DNA from: Alteromonadaceae bacterium
Lineage (GTDB): Bacteria; Pseudomonadota; Gammaproteobacteria; Pseudomonadales; Oleiphilaceae
NCBI GenBank assembly: GCA_013393545.1
Contig: JABXHG010000580.1
Coordinates: 1 to 32,677, forward strand
Reading direction: 5' to 3'
Length of the DNA: 32,677 nucleotides
Shown here in pieces: positions 9,110 through 17,931 of this stretch (positions within the stretch are counted from its first letter, which is position 1; each line of letters starts with the position of its first letter). Both the position numbers and the translations under genes were made by a program. Below the pieces are notes generated by a model. That model was not told where the DNA came from. It did not search any database and saw nothing but the letters and a program-made list of their open reading frames with translations.

Positions 9110-9877
9110 GTGCTGGTGCTTTCCGGGCTGGATCCGTCCGGTGGCGCCGGCATCCAGGCCGACATTCAGGCCATCACTTCACTCGGTGCCCACCCACTGC
9201 CGTTGCTCAGCTGCCTGACGGTGCAGGACACCTCGAACGTGCAAGGCGCCGAAGCGGTGGACCCGGAGCTGATTCGCCAGCAACTGGTCTGCCTGGCCAA
9301 CGACGCCCCCATTCACGCGGTTAAAACCGGCGCGCTGGGCAATGCCGAAATTGTGGACGTGCTGATTGAATTCCTGGACCAACAGCCGGCAGTACCGGTG
9401 ATTGTCGACCCGGTAATCAAAGCCGCTGGCAGCGGCGATTTGGCCGACGACCGGCTGGTGGAAGCCATGAAAACCCGCCTGTTTGCGCGCGCCGAAATGA
9501 TCACCCCCAACGGTGAAGAGTTGGCCCTGCTCGGTGGCAGTGATGACACTCCAACGGCGGCGGAGAACTTGATGCAGGCTGGCTGCCAGTCCGTATTGGC
9601 AACCGGCGGGCATGGCACCGGCATTCACATCATCAACACCCTGTTCAACCATGCCCCGGAGCCGATGACCTGGGAAGTCGAGCGGGTGGGCCGCAATGAA
9701 TACCACGGCACCGGCTGCACCCTGGCGGCGGCTATTGCCGCCGGCCGGGCGTGCGGTCTGTCGCCGCGTGCGGCGATCTCCCAGGCACAGAATTATGTGC
9801 ACCGCACCCTGCTGCACGCCTTGACCGTCGGCAAGGGGCAGCAGGTACCGGACCGGGGCATTTTGTGGGAACGCTAA
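9110..9877 (+). CDS. thiD: Hydroxymethylpyrimidine/phosphomethylpyrimidine kinase
   Basis: Phosphorylates HMP and then HMP-phosphate to the pyrimidine diphosphate used in thiamine synthesis. From GTG 9110 the protein has 255 residues of the ribokinase family. It shows LSGLDPSGGAGIQAD near the start, VDPVIKAAGSGD in the middle and the catalytic-loop motif EYHGTGCTLAAAIA near the end. The start is doubtful: the only good ribosome site suggests translation begins at ATC 9083, nine codons earlier. The 3' end overlaps thiE by 13 bases in another frame, which suggests coupled translation of the two enzymes whose products ThiE joins. Confidence 0.93.
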   Translation: MLVLSGLDPSGGAGIQADIQAITSLGAHPLPLLSCLTVQDTSNVQGAEAVDPELIRQQLVCLANDAPIHAVKTGALGNAEIVDVLIEFLDQQPAVPVIVDPVIKAAGSGDLADDRLVEAMKTRLFARAEMITPNGEELALLGGSDDTPTAAENLMQAGCQSVLATGGHGTGIHIINTLFNHAPEPMTWEVERVGRNEYHGTGCTLAAAIAAGRACGLSPRAAISQAQNYVHRTLLHALTVGKGQQVPDRGILWER

Positions 9878-10521
9878 AGCCCGGCCTCTACGCCATTACC
9901 GACGACAAGCTGACCCCGCCGAACCGCCTGTTGGCCTCGGTGGAAGCAGCCCTGCGCGGTGGTACGGTTCTGGTACAGTACCGCAGTAAAACCGCCACCG
10001 ACGCCGAACGGTTGCAGCAGGCCCGAGACTTGGCGGCACTCTGCCAGCACTGGGACGTGCCCTTACTGATCAATGACGACCCGGCGTTGGCCAAACGGGT
10101 GCAGGCCAGCGGCGTGCACCTGGGGCAGGATGACTGCAGCCTTGCAAAGGCCAGACGGCTGCTTGGCGACGAGGCCATTATCGGCATCACCTGCCATCAC
10201 CAACTGCACCTTGCCCGGGAGGCGGCCGGCATGGGCGCCGACTACCTGGCCTTTGGCCGGTTTTTCAATTCCACCACCAAACCGGGTGCTCCGGCAGCCC
10301 AGGCCACCGTATTGGCACAAGCCAGAGACCTGAGCTTGCCGGTCACCGCCATTGGCGGCATCAACGTGGACAATGGCGGTGAGCTGATCAAAGCGGGCGC
10401 CGACATGCTGGCCGTGGTGGGCGGGCTGTTTGGAGGCACCGATGACGATATCGAACACAAGGCCCGGCAATTGACCGGCCTGTTCGCCAAACATCACCCC
10501 TTGTTTACCCTTCAAGATTAA
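9865..10521 (+). CDS. thiE: Thiamine-phosphate synthase
   Basis: Joins HMP diphosphate with the thiazole phosphate to give thiamine phosphate. The 218-residue TIM-barrel protein has GLYAITDD near its start, VQYRSK, the LINDDPALA and GVHLGQDD stretches that contact the substrate, GITCHH, and VTAIGGIN near the end. The frame is open back to 9751, but that part lies inside thiD and is not family-like. GTG 9865, with GGGG a few bases upstream, gives the usual length. It overlaps the end of thiD and is followed after 11 bases by hemL. Confidence 0.95.
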   Translation: MGTLKPGLYAITDDKLTPPNRLLASVEAALRGGTVLVQYRSKTATDAERLQQARDLAALCQHWDVPLLINDDPALAKRVQASGVHLGQDDCSLAKARRLLGDEAIIGITCHHQLHLAREAAGMGADYLAFGRFFNSTTKPGAPAAQATVLAQARDLSLPVTAIGGINVDNGGELIKAGADMLAVVGGLFGGTDDDIEHKARQLTGLFAKHHPLFTLQD

Positions 10522-10532
10522 CAGGAGTTACC

Positions 10533-11813
10533 GTGAGCCATTCCGAAACACTGTTTGAACAGGCACAAAAATACATTCCCGGCGGCGTTAACTCGCCGGT
10601 TCGCGCATTCAAGGGCGTGGGCGGCACCCCCTTGTTCTTCAAGCATGCCGAAGGGGCTTATCTTTACGATGAAGACGACCAGCGCTTCATCGATTACGTT
10701 GGCTCCTGGGGCCCCATGATCCTCGGCCACTCCGACGCTCGCATCAAAAACGCCCTGCACGCCCAGGTGGATCTGGGCATTGGTTATGGCGCGCCCACTT
10801 CTCTGGAAACCGAGATGGCCAAGAAGGTATGCGAGCTGGTGCCCTCCATTGACCTGGTACGCATGGTCAACTCCGGCACCGAAGCCACCATGAGCGCCAT
10901 TCGCCTGGCCCGGGGCTACACCGGCCGGGACAAAATCGTGAAGTTCGAAGGCTGCTATCATGGCCACGTGGACTCATTGCTGGTGAAAGCCGGCTCCGGC
11001 GCCCTGACCCTGGGCGTGCCCAACTCTCCGGGCATTCCTGCCAGCCTGGCCGAGCACACCATCACCCTGAACTACAACGACATTGACGGCGTGCGCGAAA
11101 CCTTCAAGGAGATCGGCGACCAGGTGGCGGCGATTATTGTCGAGCCAGTGGCCGGCAACATGAACTGCATCCCGCCGGTGCCGGGTTTCCTGGAAGGGCT
11201 GCGGGAAGTCTGTGACGAGCACGGCAGCGTGCTGATTTTCGATGAGGTGATGACTGGCTTCCGGGTCTCTCTGGGCGGTGCCCAGGGTCATTATGGCGTC
11301 ACCCCGGACCTGACCGCGCTGGGCAAGGTAATCGGCGGTGGTTTGCCGGTCGGCGCCTTCGGTGGCAAGCGGGCCATCATGGAACAAATCTCGCCGCTGG
11401 GCCCGGTGTACCAGGCTGGCACCCTGAGCGGTAACCCGCTGGCCATGACCGCCGGGCTGACCACCCTCAACGCCATTTCCGAAACAGGCTTCCATGACGC
11501 CCTGGCAGCCAAAACCGAGAAGCTGACCGCCGGGCTGAAGCAGGCAGCGGACGAAGCGGGCATCCCGATGACCGTGCAAAGCGCCGGCGCCATGTTCGGC
11601 ATTTTCTTCACCGAAGCTGAAACGGTGAGCAGCTTTGAACAGGTGATGGCGTGCGATGCCGAGCGCTTCAAGCAGTTCTTCCAGGGTATGCTGAAGGAAG
11701 GTATTTACCTGGCGCCGTCAGCCTTCGAAGCCGGCTTTGTCTGTGCCGCGCTGTCCGATGAGGATATTGCCGAGACCATTGCCGCCGCGAAGAAGGTCAT
11801 GGCTACGTTGTGA
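10533..11813 (+). CDS. hemL: Glutamate-1-semialdehyde 2,1-aminomutase
   Basis: PLP enzyme that converts glutamate-1-semialdehyde to 5-aminolevulinate, the first committed tetrapyrrole precursor in the C5 pathway. The 426-residue protein is the standard length. [10 protein letters not shown] contains the cofactor-binding aspartate, and [15 protein letters not shown] carries the PLP lysine at K265. GTG start at 10533, with AGGAG six bases upstream. Last gene of the rightward ClC-hemJ-thiD-thiE-hemL run; the two heme genes flank the thiamine pair. A strong hairpin follows the stop. Confidence 0.97.
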   Translation: MSHSETLFEQAQKYIPGGVNSPVRAFKGVGGTPLFFKHAEGAYLYDEDDQRFIDYVGSWGPMILGHSDARIKNALHAQVDLGIGYGAPTSLETEMAKKVCELVPSIDLVRMVNSGTEATMSAIRLARGYTGRDKIVKFEGCYHGHVDSLLVKAGSGALTLGVPNSPGIPASLAEHTITLNYNDIDGVRETFKEIGDQVAAIIVEPVAGNMNCIPPVPGFLEGLREVCDEHGSVLIFDEVMTGFRVSLGGAQGHYGVTPDLTALGKVIGGGLPVGAFGGKRAIMEQISPLGPVYQAGTLSGNPLAMTAGLTTLNAISETGFHDALAAKTEKLTAGLKQAADEAGIPMTVQSAGAMFGIFFTEAETVSSFEQVMACDAERFKQFFQGMLKEGIYLAPSAFEAGFVCAALSDEDIAETIAAAKKVMATL

Positions 11814-11820
11814 TTATCCT

Positions 11821-11846
11821 GCGGAGCGCATTGCACGGCGCTCCGC
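11821..11846 (+). terminator. Hairpin after hemL
   Basis: A perfect 9-bp stem, GCGGAGCGC (11821-11829) with GCGCTCCGC (11838-11846), has an eight-base loop and starts eight bases after the hemL stop. No T-run follows, so it may stabilise the transcript end or act with Rho rather than terminate alone. It abuts the larger inverted repeat at 11847. Confidence 0.45.
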
Positions 11847-11962
11847 GCAAACAGGCGGGTAGGCCTTTCAAGAACTGTGCGGAGCCAGGGATGGCGGAGC
11901 TCAAGCGACACAGGGAGGTGCCGCAAGGAGCGTGTTCTGGAAAGGCCTACCCGCCTGTTTGC
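11847..11962. repeat. Long inverted repeat between hemL and lpoP
   Basis: Arms 11847-11875 and 11934-11962 are 29 bases each and pair at 28 positions, around a 58-base core. The arms carry CAGGCGGGTAGGCCTTTC. The core contains CCAGGGATGG and two copies of GCGGAGC. The core also offers an inner stem (TGCGG 11878-11882 with CCGCA 11921-11925). It has no transposase and no credible reading frame. Elements of this shape often recur between genes as REP/MITE-like repeats, but only one copy is visible in this window. It separates convergent hemL and lpoP. Confidence 0.65.
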
Positions 11963-11984
11963 TACGGCCACTGTTTAAAATAAC

Positions 11985-12575
11985 CTACAAAGCACGAGCC
12001 CGTGCCTCGGCCTGATCCGCCCCGGCCACATTCCCCTGGGCCCGGCGAATATCCGCCAGCAACCGCCAGCCGGCCCGCTGCATGGTTTCGTTATTGCCCG
12101 CCAGCGAAAGCCCCTTCAGAGTAAACTGCTCTGCCGCGCCCAAATTATTGTTTCTCACGTAGGCTTCCGACAGCTTGAAATACACCTCCGCGGATCGTGG
12201 AGCAATCCGCTGGGCACGCTCCAGGCTGGCAATGGCTCCGGCCACGTCACCGCCGGCCAGGCGCCGGTTACCCTCGTCCACCAGACTGCGTGCCGCTGCC
12301 GGCAGTTGCTCACCGGCCTCGCTGTAGCTTGGTGACCGGCGTTCCTCCCGGGAATGATCCGGGGCTTGTTCTTCCGGTTGCTCGCTTTTGCGCCAGACCC
12401 TTGGCTCACTCCCGGCTTCGCTCTGCCCGGCCGTGGGTGGTTCCGGTGCCCGGGTACTCTCACTACCGCCCATCGGCGCATAGATACCCTGCCCACCCGG
12501 GCCGGTGGCACAACCGCCAAGAACCAGCACGGCCAGTGCCGCTGCGGCCCGAAACGTTCTTTTTCCAATCGTCAT
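11985..12575 (-). CDS. lpoP: TPR lipoprotein, probable PBP1b activator (LpoP type)
   Basis: The 196-residue product starts with a lipoprotein signal ending in the lipobox LGGC (C22). A flexible Pro/Glu/Ser-rich linker follows (about 23-92), then two to three tetratricopeptide repeats (about 93-190). It should be an outer-membrane lipoprotein reaching towards the wall. Its start overlaps the mrcB stop by four bases (ATGA), so it is made with PBP1b. In Pseudomonas aeruginosa a TPR lipoprotein encoded beside the PBP1b gene, LpoP, is required for PBP1b activity. The shared operon and domain layout make this the most likely role here; sequence identity to LpoP was not tested. Confidence 0.8.
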   Translation of the reverse strand: MTIGKRTFRAAAALAVLVLGGCATGPGGQGIYAPMGGSESTRAPEPPTAGQSEAGSEPRVWRKSEQPEEQAPDHSREERRSPSYSEAGEQLPAAARSLVDEGNRRLAGGDVAGAIASLERAQRIAPRSAEVYFKLSEAYVRNNNLGAAEQFTLKGLSLAGNNETMQRAGWRLLADIRRAQGNVAGADQAEARARAL

Positions 12576-14890
12576 CGAAACAATCCTTCAAACCAATTGC
12601 GTATCTGGCCACCGATGCTGCCATCGCAGGCCACGCGTTTTTCCGGCTCGCTGCCGGCAATAAAGGGAATCAGCCGGGCATTGTCGCAGTGTTCGTCGGT
12701 CAATGCCTGCTGCTGGCTATCCACCCAATGATACTGAACGCCATCCGGCACCACCGGTGAAAATCCGGACTGGGGCACTTTCGACATCATCGACGCCCAC
12801 ACCGGCAAGGCGCCACTGGCACCGGTCAGTGCTGTGGGGCCATTGTCATCACGCCCCACCCAGGCCACCGCCAGCAGGTTGCCACTGAAGCCGGCAAACC
12901 AGGCATCCCGGCCATCGTCGGTGGTGCCGGTTTTTCCAGCCAGGCTCAGGGTATCCGGCAACCAGGTATAAGCGGAGCGGCCGGTACCCTCCTGCATGGT
13001 TTCCTGCATGGCGTATTGCACCAGATGTACGGCGGCGGCATCGGCCACCTGCCGCACCTGCAGATTGTAGCGGGACAGGCGTTCGTTATCGGCACTGGTC
13101 ACATCCCGGATGGTGCGCAACGGCGTGTTAAAGCCACCGGTAGCCAGCCCCTGGTACAACTGTGCCACTTCCACCGGTGTCAGGGCAGGCGTTCCCAATA
13201 ACATGGAGGGGAAATCCGGGATGCTTCCCTCGGCACCCAACGCCCTGAGTGTCTGCTGGACCTTGTCAATACCAACGTCCAGACCCACGCGCACCACCGG
13301 CAGGTTGTAGGAACGGGAAAGCGCCCGGTGCAACGGCACATCGCCGCGCTGTTTGCCATCGTAGTTGGACGGCTGCCAGCGTTTGCCATCGTCGAATTCC
13401 AGCACAAAGGCCTTGTCCTGCACTGGTGTCACCAGCGTGTAGCGCTCGGGCTGCTGCAAGGCTGTCAGGTAAACAAAGGGTTTAATCAGCGAACCAATCG
13501 GCCGGCGGGCATCGAGGGCACGGTTGAAGCCGGCAAACTGAGGGTCTTTGCCACCCACCAGGGCCAGGACCTCACCGCTGTCCTTGCTGGTGACCACCAG
13601 AGCCGATTCCAGCACATCGTTGCCGGTAATCCTGGGCAGCTGCTTCTGTACCGCTTGCTCCGACACCGCCTGTAGCGCAGGGTCCAGGGTGGTAAAAATG
13701 CGCAGGCCCTCGCTCTGCAGGTCCTGCTCCCGGTAGTCCCGGGCCAGATGGCGCCGAACCAGATCAATGTATGCCGGGTAACGGTTTTCCGAGAACGAAG
13801 GCCTGGTGGTAATGTCCAGGCCTCGGGCGGAGGCCGACCGCTCTTCCTGTTCACTGAGCAACCCAGCCTGCTGCATCTGCCGGAGCACCAGGTTACGCCT
13901 TTCGGTGGCACGTTCGGGGTTACGCCGGGGGTTGTAATAGCTGGGCCCTTTGACCATGGCCACCAGCAAGGCGATCTGGTGCGCGCCAAGATCCTTCAGC
14001 GAGGCGCCGAAATAGAACTGACTGGCCAGGCCAAAGCCATGAATACTCCGGTTGCCGGCCTGGCCCAGATACACCTCGTTGAGATAAGTCTCCAGAATGT
14101 CGTTTTTCGGGTAATGCCATTCCAGCAAAACCGACATTAGCGCCTCGTTGGCTTTGCGCACCAGCGTCTGTTCCCGGGTCAGGAAAAAGTTTTTCACCAG
14201 CTGCTGGGTCAGCGTACTGCCTCCCTGCACCACCCGCCCGGCTTTCAGGTTGGCGACCATGGCCCGGGCAATGGCGGTCGGCGCCACCCCGAAGTGCTCG
14301 TAAAAATCCCTGTCTTCCACCACCAGAAGCGTGGCCAGCAACTGGCGGGGTACTTCCGCCAGCCGTACCAGCACACGGTCTTCCCGATGTTCCGGATAAA
14401 TACCGCCTATATGTGCCGGTTCCAGCCGGATAATGGCCGAGTCAGGGCCTTCCAGCACCGCCATGGAGCGCACCTGATTATTTCTCAGTACCAGCTCCAG
14501 CCGGCGCCCGGGTTCGCTGCCGTCTGGAAATACAAAGCCCCGGGTGCTGATCAAAAAGCGGTTACCATTGCGCCGGAAGCTACCGGGTCGGCGGCCGTCG
14601 CCGGCTCGGTACCCGGCCAGCTCCAGCTCTTGCAACAAACCGGACACTCCGATGCTGGCACCCTCGTACAACTCCAGCGGCCGGGCATAAACCCGGGAAG
14701 GCACTTCAAAACGCCGGCCTTCGAAACGCGACGTCACTTGCGCATCCAGGTACACCATCCAGCCGGCCAGGAAAAACGCCAGCAGCAGGCTTACACGAAA
14801 CAGAATTCGGAGAAACCGGCGGCCTGCCGTTGGCTTGCCGGCGGTTTTCTTCTTCGGCGCTTTCTTTCGGGGAGATCGGGATCGGGTCAT
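12572..14890 (-). CDS. mrcB: Penicillin-binding protein 1b (bifunctional peptidoglycan synthase)
   Basis: Polymerises glycan strands from lipid II and cross-links them at the inner membrane. The 772 residues run in this order: a Lys/Arg-rich cytoplasmic tail, one membrane span (about 28-48), a UB2H-like domain, a GT51 glycosyltransferase domain with catalytic motif EDRDF (E192) and GGSTLTQQLVKN, and a transpeptidase with SLIK (S467), SYN (527-529) and KTGT (653-656). All active-site motifs are intact. No ribosome site is visible before ATG 14890; instead TATAAT on the minus strand ends six bases upstream. Followed by its probable activator lpoP with a 4-base overlap. Confidence 0.97.
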   Translation of the reverse strand: MTRSRSPRKKAPKKKTAGKPTAGRRFLRILFRVSLLLAFFLAGWMVYLDAQVTSRFEGRRFEVPSRVYARPLELYEGASIGVSGLLQELELAGYRAGDGRRPGSFRRNGNRFLISTRGFVFPDGSEPGRRLELVLRNNQVRSMAVLEGPDSAIIRLEPAHIGGIYPEHREDRVLVRLAEVPRQLLATLLVVEDRDFYEHFGVAPTAIARAMVANLKAGRVVQGGSTLTQQLVKNFFLTREQTLVRKANEALMSVLLEWHYPKNDILETYLNEVYLGQAGNRSIHGFGLASQFYFGASLKDLGAHQIALLVAMVKGPSYYNPRRNPERATERRNLVLRQMQQAGLLSEQEERSASARGLDITTRPSFSENRYPAYIDLVRRHLARDYREQDLQSEGLRIFTTLDPALQAVSEQAVQKQLPRITGNDVLESALVVTSKDSGEVLALVGGKDPQFAGFNRALDARRPIGSLIKPFVYLTALQQPERYTLVTPVQDKAFVLEFDDGKRWQPSNYDGKQRGDVPLHRALSRSYNLPVVRVGLDVGIDKVQQTLRALGAEGSIPDFPSMLLGTPALTPVEVAQLYQGLATGGFNTPLRTIRDVTSADNERLSRYNLQVRQVADAAAVHLVQYAMQETMQEGTGRSAYTWLPDTLSLAGKTGTTDDGRDAWFAGFSGNLLAVAWVGRDDNGPTALTGASGALPVWASMMSKVPQSGFSPVVPDGVQYHWVDSQQQALTDEHCDNARLIPFIAGSEPEKRVACDGSIGGQIRNWFEGLFR

Positions 14891-15010
14891 GGCCGGATTA
14901 TAACGAACCGGGTGTGCCCGGAGGCAGGTCTGTTCTGTGTTATTTCTGTAATCAGCCGGCTATAGTAGGCCGATAAAAATCAACAGGTTCAGATAACCAG
15001 GAGCACACGA

Positions 15011-16597
15011 GTGAGCGCCAACGCCGAAGCAACATTGATCAGAGCCCTGCAAAACGCGGCTCTGTATGACCACCCGGTCGACGATTTCCGGGTTATCGAG
15101 ACTCACATTTCCCAGGTCATTCTTACCGGCGACTACGCCTACAAAATTAAAAAACCGATGGATTTCGGTTTTCTGAACTTTTCCACCCTCGAACGTCGCA
15201 AGCATTTCTGCGAAGAGGAGCTACGTCTGAACCAGCGGCTGGCACCCGAACTGTATCTGGAAGTGCTGCCCATCACCGGCTCACCAGAAAAGCCAGTGCT
15301 CGATGGCAGCGGCGAGCCGTTCGAATACGCCATCAAAATGCGTCAGTTCGACCAGGCTGAACTATTCGACAAGCGCCAGGAGCGGGGCGAGCTGCCCCCG
15401 GAACTGCTGAGCAACCTGGCCCGGGAAGTCGCGCAGTTCCACGACAGCCTGCCGGCCATTGACGATGACAAGCCGTTGGGCACTCCCGAATCCGTGTTTG
15501 CCGCCATGCAGGAAAACTTCGACCAGATTCGCCCGTTGCTGGACGATGCCGACCTGCTCAAACAGCTGGACAACCTGGAAGAATGGACTCGCACCACCTT
15601 CGAGCGCCAGGAGGACCTGATCGCCAAACGGCGCGCCAGTGGCATGGTCCGTGAGTGCCACGGCGATCTGCACCTGGCCAATATCACCGTCTTTGATGGC
15701 CGGGTGACGGTGTTTGATTGCATCGAATTCAGCGAACCTTTCCGCTATATCGACGTGATCAACGACCTTGCGTTCCTGTTGATGGACTTGGAATCCCGCA
15801 ACGAGCCGGAGCTGGCCAACCTGGTGCTCAACACCTACCTGGAGTACCGGGGCGATTTCGAAGGCCTGGCATTGTTGCCACTGTATAAGGCTTACCGGGC
15901 CATGGTCCGGGCCAAGATCGCCCTGTTCACCATGGGCAACCCGGGGCTGAGCGAAGAGGAAAAACCCGGCCTGATGCAAAGCTATCGCACCTACGCGCAA
16001 CTGGCCGATGACGGTGAAGCCATTCCCAACCGGTATTTGTTGGCCACCACCGGCCTGTCCGCCAGCGGCAAAACCTGTGTCAGCGCGGCCATGGCCCAAC
16101 AACTGAACCTGATTCGCCTGCGCTCGGATGTGGAACGCAAACGCCTGCACGGGCTGGCACCACTGGACGACAGTAAATCCGGCCTGGGCACCGATTTGTA
16201 CAGCGCAGATGCCACGGTAAAAACCTATCAGTCCCTGGCGGACCGCGCCGGCCAACTGCTGGCTAGCGGCCAGTCGGTAATCATCGACGCGGCCTGTCTC
16301 AAGCACGAGGAACGCAGCCTGTTTGCGGACGTTGCAGAGAACCAGGGTGTGGCCTTCCTGCTGCTACACTGCGAAGCACCGGAAGAGCTGCGCCGGCAGT
16401 GGATTCGTGAGCGCAAGGGCGATGCTTCAGAGGCCACCGAAGAGCTACTGGATGCCCAGCAAAGCTGGTTCGAGCCCCTGTCGGCGGAAGAGAAAAGCCA
16501 CACCATCCACCTGCACACCGATCAGGAACACGTGGCCGACGCAGTCGCCGACCGGATACGCCGTCACCTGGGCCTGCCGGACGCCGAGAACGCCTAA
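15011..16597 (+). CDS. Two-domain kinase: APH-like domain plus P-loop kinase domain
   Basis: Substrate unknown. The N-terminal half (about 1-330) is an aminoglycoside-phosphotransferase-like fold with catalytic loop CHGDLHLANI (D219) and metal-binding VFDCIEF (D236). The C-terminal part (about 340-510) is a nucleotide kinase-like P-loop domain with GLSASGKT at 348-355, followed by RLRSDVERKRLHGL, like gluconate or zeta-toxin-type kinases. The fused form is a known conserved family of unassigned role; I would not call it a resistance gene. GTG start at 15011, with AGGAG (14999-15003) seven bases upstream. A TATAGT at 14961-14966 may be its -10. The pentapeptide protein follows after 36 bp. Confidence 0.88.
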   Translation: MSANAEATLIRALQNAALYDHPVDDFRVIETHISQVILTGDYAYKIKKPMDFGFLNFSTLERRKHFCEEELRLNQRLAPELYLEVLPITGSPEKPVLDGSGEPFEYAIKMRQFDQAELFDKRQERGELPPELLSNLAREVAQFHDSLPAIDDDKPLGTPESVFAAMQENFDQIRPLLDDADLLKQLDNLEEWTRTTFERQEDLIAKRRASGMVRECHGDLHLANITVFDGRVTVFDCIEFSEPFRYIDVINDLAFLLMDLESRNEPELANLVLNTYLEYRGDFEGLALLPLYKAYRAMVRAKIALFTMGNPGLSEEEKPGLMQSYRTYAQLADDGEAIPNRYLLATTGLSASGKTCVSAAMAQQLNLIRLRSDVERKRLHGLAPLDDSKSGLGTDLYSADATVKTYQSLADRAGQLLASGQSVIIDAACLKHEERSLFADVAENQGVAFLLLHCEAPEELRRQWIRERKGDASEATEELLDAQQSWFEPLSAEEKSHTIHLHTDQEHVADAVADRIRRHLGLPDAENA

Positions 16598-16633
16598 ACT
16601 GCCGATTCAACCACACGAGGCACACAGCGGATT

Positions 16634-17017
16634 ATGGACGAATTTCAGGAACACGAACTGCATCAGATTGACCACCCGTTGTACCAAATCCTGCGCAACG
16701 AGGACGTCAAGGGCTTCAACGAGCAAAAGGCGGAGCAGAGCGAGCTGCCCAGCTTCGCCCATGGCGACTTCCGGGGGCTGGACTTACGCGGGCTGGACGC
16801 CACCGGCCTGGATTTTCGCCACGCCTATTTCCGGGGAGCGGACTTGCGGGGCATCGATTTTTCCCGCACCCGCATGGAAGGCGCCAGCATTGCCAGCGCA
16901 AAAATCTCCGGCTGCTATTTCCCGCACCGGCTGGAAGCCGATGAGATTGTCATGTCGCTGAACCACGGCACCCGCATGCGCTACGCCATTCTGCCCAAAC
17001 CGCCGGCGACTGGCTGA
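16634..17017 (+). CDS. Small pentapeptide-repeat protein
   Basis: The 127-residue protein of unknown role has about nine consecutive pentapeptide units at residues 43-95, such as GDFRG LDLRG LDATG LDFRH AYFRG ADLRG IDFSR, the pattern that folds into a right-handed four-sided helix. The N-terminal 40 residues are acidic and helical, and the C-terminal 30 residues are not repeats. It has no signal peptide. It probably shares a transcript with the two-domain kinase upstream (36-bp gap). Some such proteins mimic DNA and protect gyrase, but this one is short and nothing here shows that function. Confidence 0.8.
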   Translation: MDEFQEHELHQIDHPLYQILRNEDVKGFNEQKAEQSELPSFAHGDFRGLDLRGLDATGLDFRHAYFRGADLRGIDFSRTRMEGASIASAKISGCYFPHRLEADEIVMSLNHGTRMRYAILPKPPATG

Positions 17018-17027
17018 CCCCGGCGGC

Positions 17028-17759
17028 TCAGGGCGCGAAATTCACCGGTACCGGCTCAGCCAGAGCCAGGCTGCCGGTGGGCTCGCCATCTTCATCCGCG
17101 AGCCCGGCACGGTAAGCAAGCACTTCCACACCGGCTTCGACCGCCTCTCGTAACAACACCCCGTAACGGGCATCAATGTGGTCAGCCGGCCGCACCTCTT
17201 CGATCGCGGTGTGATTTACAACGAAAAACAACACAGCCCGGTCACCGTTGGCTACTTGCGCCTTTAGCTCCCGCAGGTGCTTCTGCCCCCGCGTCGTTAC
17301 CGCATCGGGGAAGAATCCCTCATGGCCTTCGGCCAGTGTCACGTTTTTCACCTCCACCCAAGCATCCGGCGAATCCGGGTGGCCGGACAACAACAGATCT
17401 ATCCGGCTTTTCTCCTCACCATAACGCACCTCTGACCGGCATTCCCGATAACCGGCCAGTTCCGGCACCCGGCCGGCCTCGATGGCTTCCCGGGCCTGGC
17501 CATTAGGGCGCGCCGTGTTTACGCACGCCAGCTGCCCGGGGGCGGCTTCCACCAGCTCCCAGGTGTATTTGAGCTTGCGCTTGGGGTTATTGCTGGGGGT
17601 CAGCCAGACCCGGGCGTTGTCCGGCTGGCAACCGAGCATGGAGCCGGTATTCGGGCAGTGGGCAGTCACCTCACTGCCATCGGCCAGGCGCACGTCCGCC
17701 AGAAAGCGTTTATAGCGGCGTATCAGCCGTCCCTGTACCAGGGCTTCAGGAAAGTTCAT
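17028..17759 (-). CDS. sfsA: SfsA family protein (sugar fermentation stimulation homologue)
   Basis: The 243-residue protein has family stretches AHCPNTGSM near residue 32, then SRIDLLLSG and WVEVKNVTL, where Asp, Glu and Lys resemble a restriction-endonuclease-like active site. The name comes from an E. coli effect on maltose genes. A nuclease or DNA-binding role has been proposed, but the biochemical function is not settled. ATG 17759 has GGAGA a few bases upstream. It converges on the pentapeptide gene with a 10-bp gap and diverges from dksA. Confidence 0.93.
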   Translation of the reverse strand: MNFPEALVQGRLIRRYKRFLADVRLADGSEVTAHCPNTGSMLGCQPDNARVWLTPSNNPKRKLKYTWELVEAAPGQLACVNTARPNGQAREAIEAGRVPELAGYRECRSEVRYGEEKSRIDLLLSGHPDSPDAWVEVKNVTLAEGHEGFFPDAVTTRGQKHLRELKAQVANGDRAVLFFVVNHTAIEEVRPADHIDARYGVLLREAVEAGVEVLAYRAGLADEDGEPTGSLALAEPVPVNFAP

Positions 17760-17931
17760 ATCGTCTCCACTAAAGTCAGTGTCACAAAGCTGGCACCCTC
17801 GTGACTTATCTGCTATTTTCCGCCAATTCCCGTTTCAGGACGAATGCTTTATTCAGGGTAAACCGCGCATGGCAGCATCGGCGCGGTGAAGCAAAGCGTT
17901 CTTGTGAAGTACAAACAAGAGGCCGGGTTAC

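Noticed and set aside
11705..11971. 88-codon minus-strand frame across the inverted repeat
   Set aside because: It runs through the hemL end and both repeat arms and has no ribosome site or protein-like pattern; the region is explained by hairpins.
15011..16597. Reading the two-domain kinase as an antibiotic-resistance aminoglycoside kinase
   Set aside because: The APH fold is shared by many small-molecule kinases, and the fused P-loop domain and housekeeping context do not suggest resistance.
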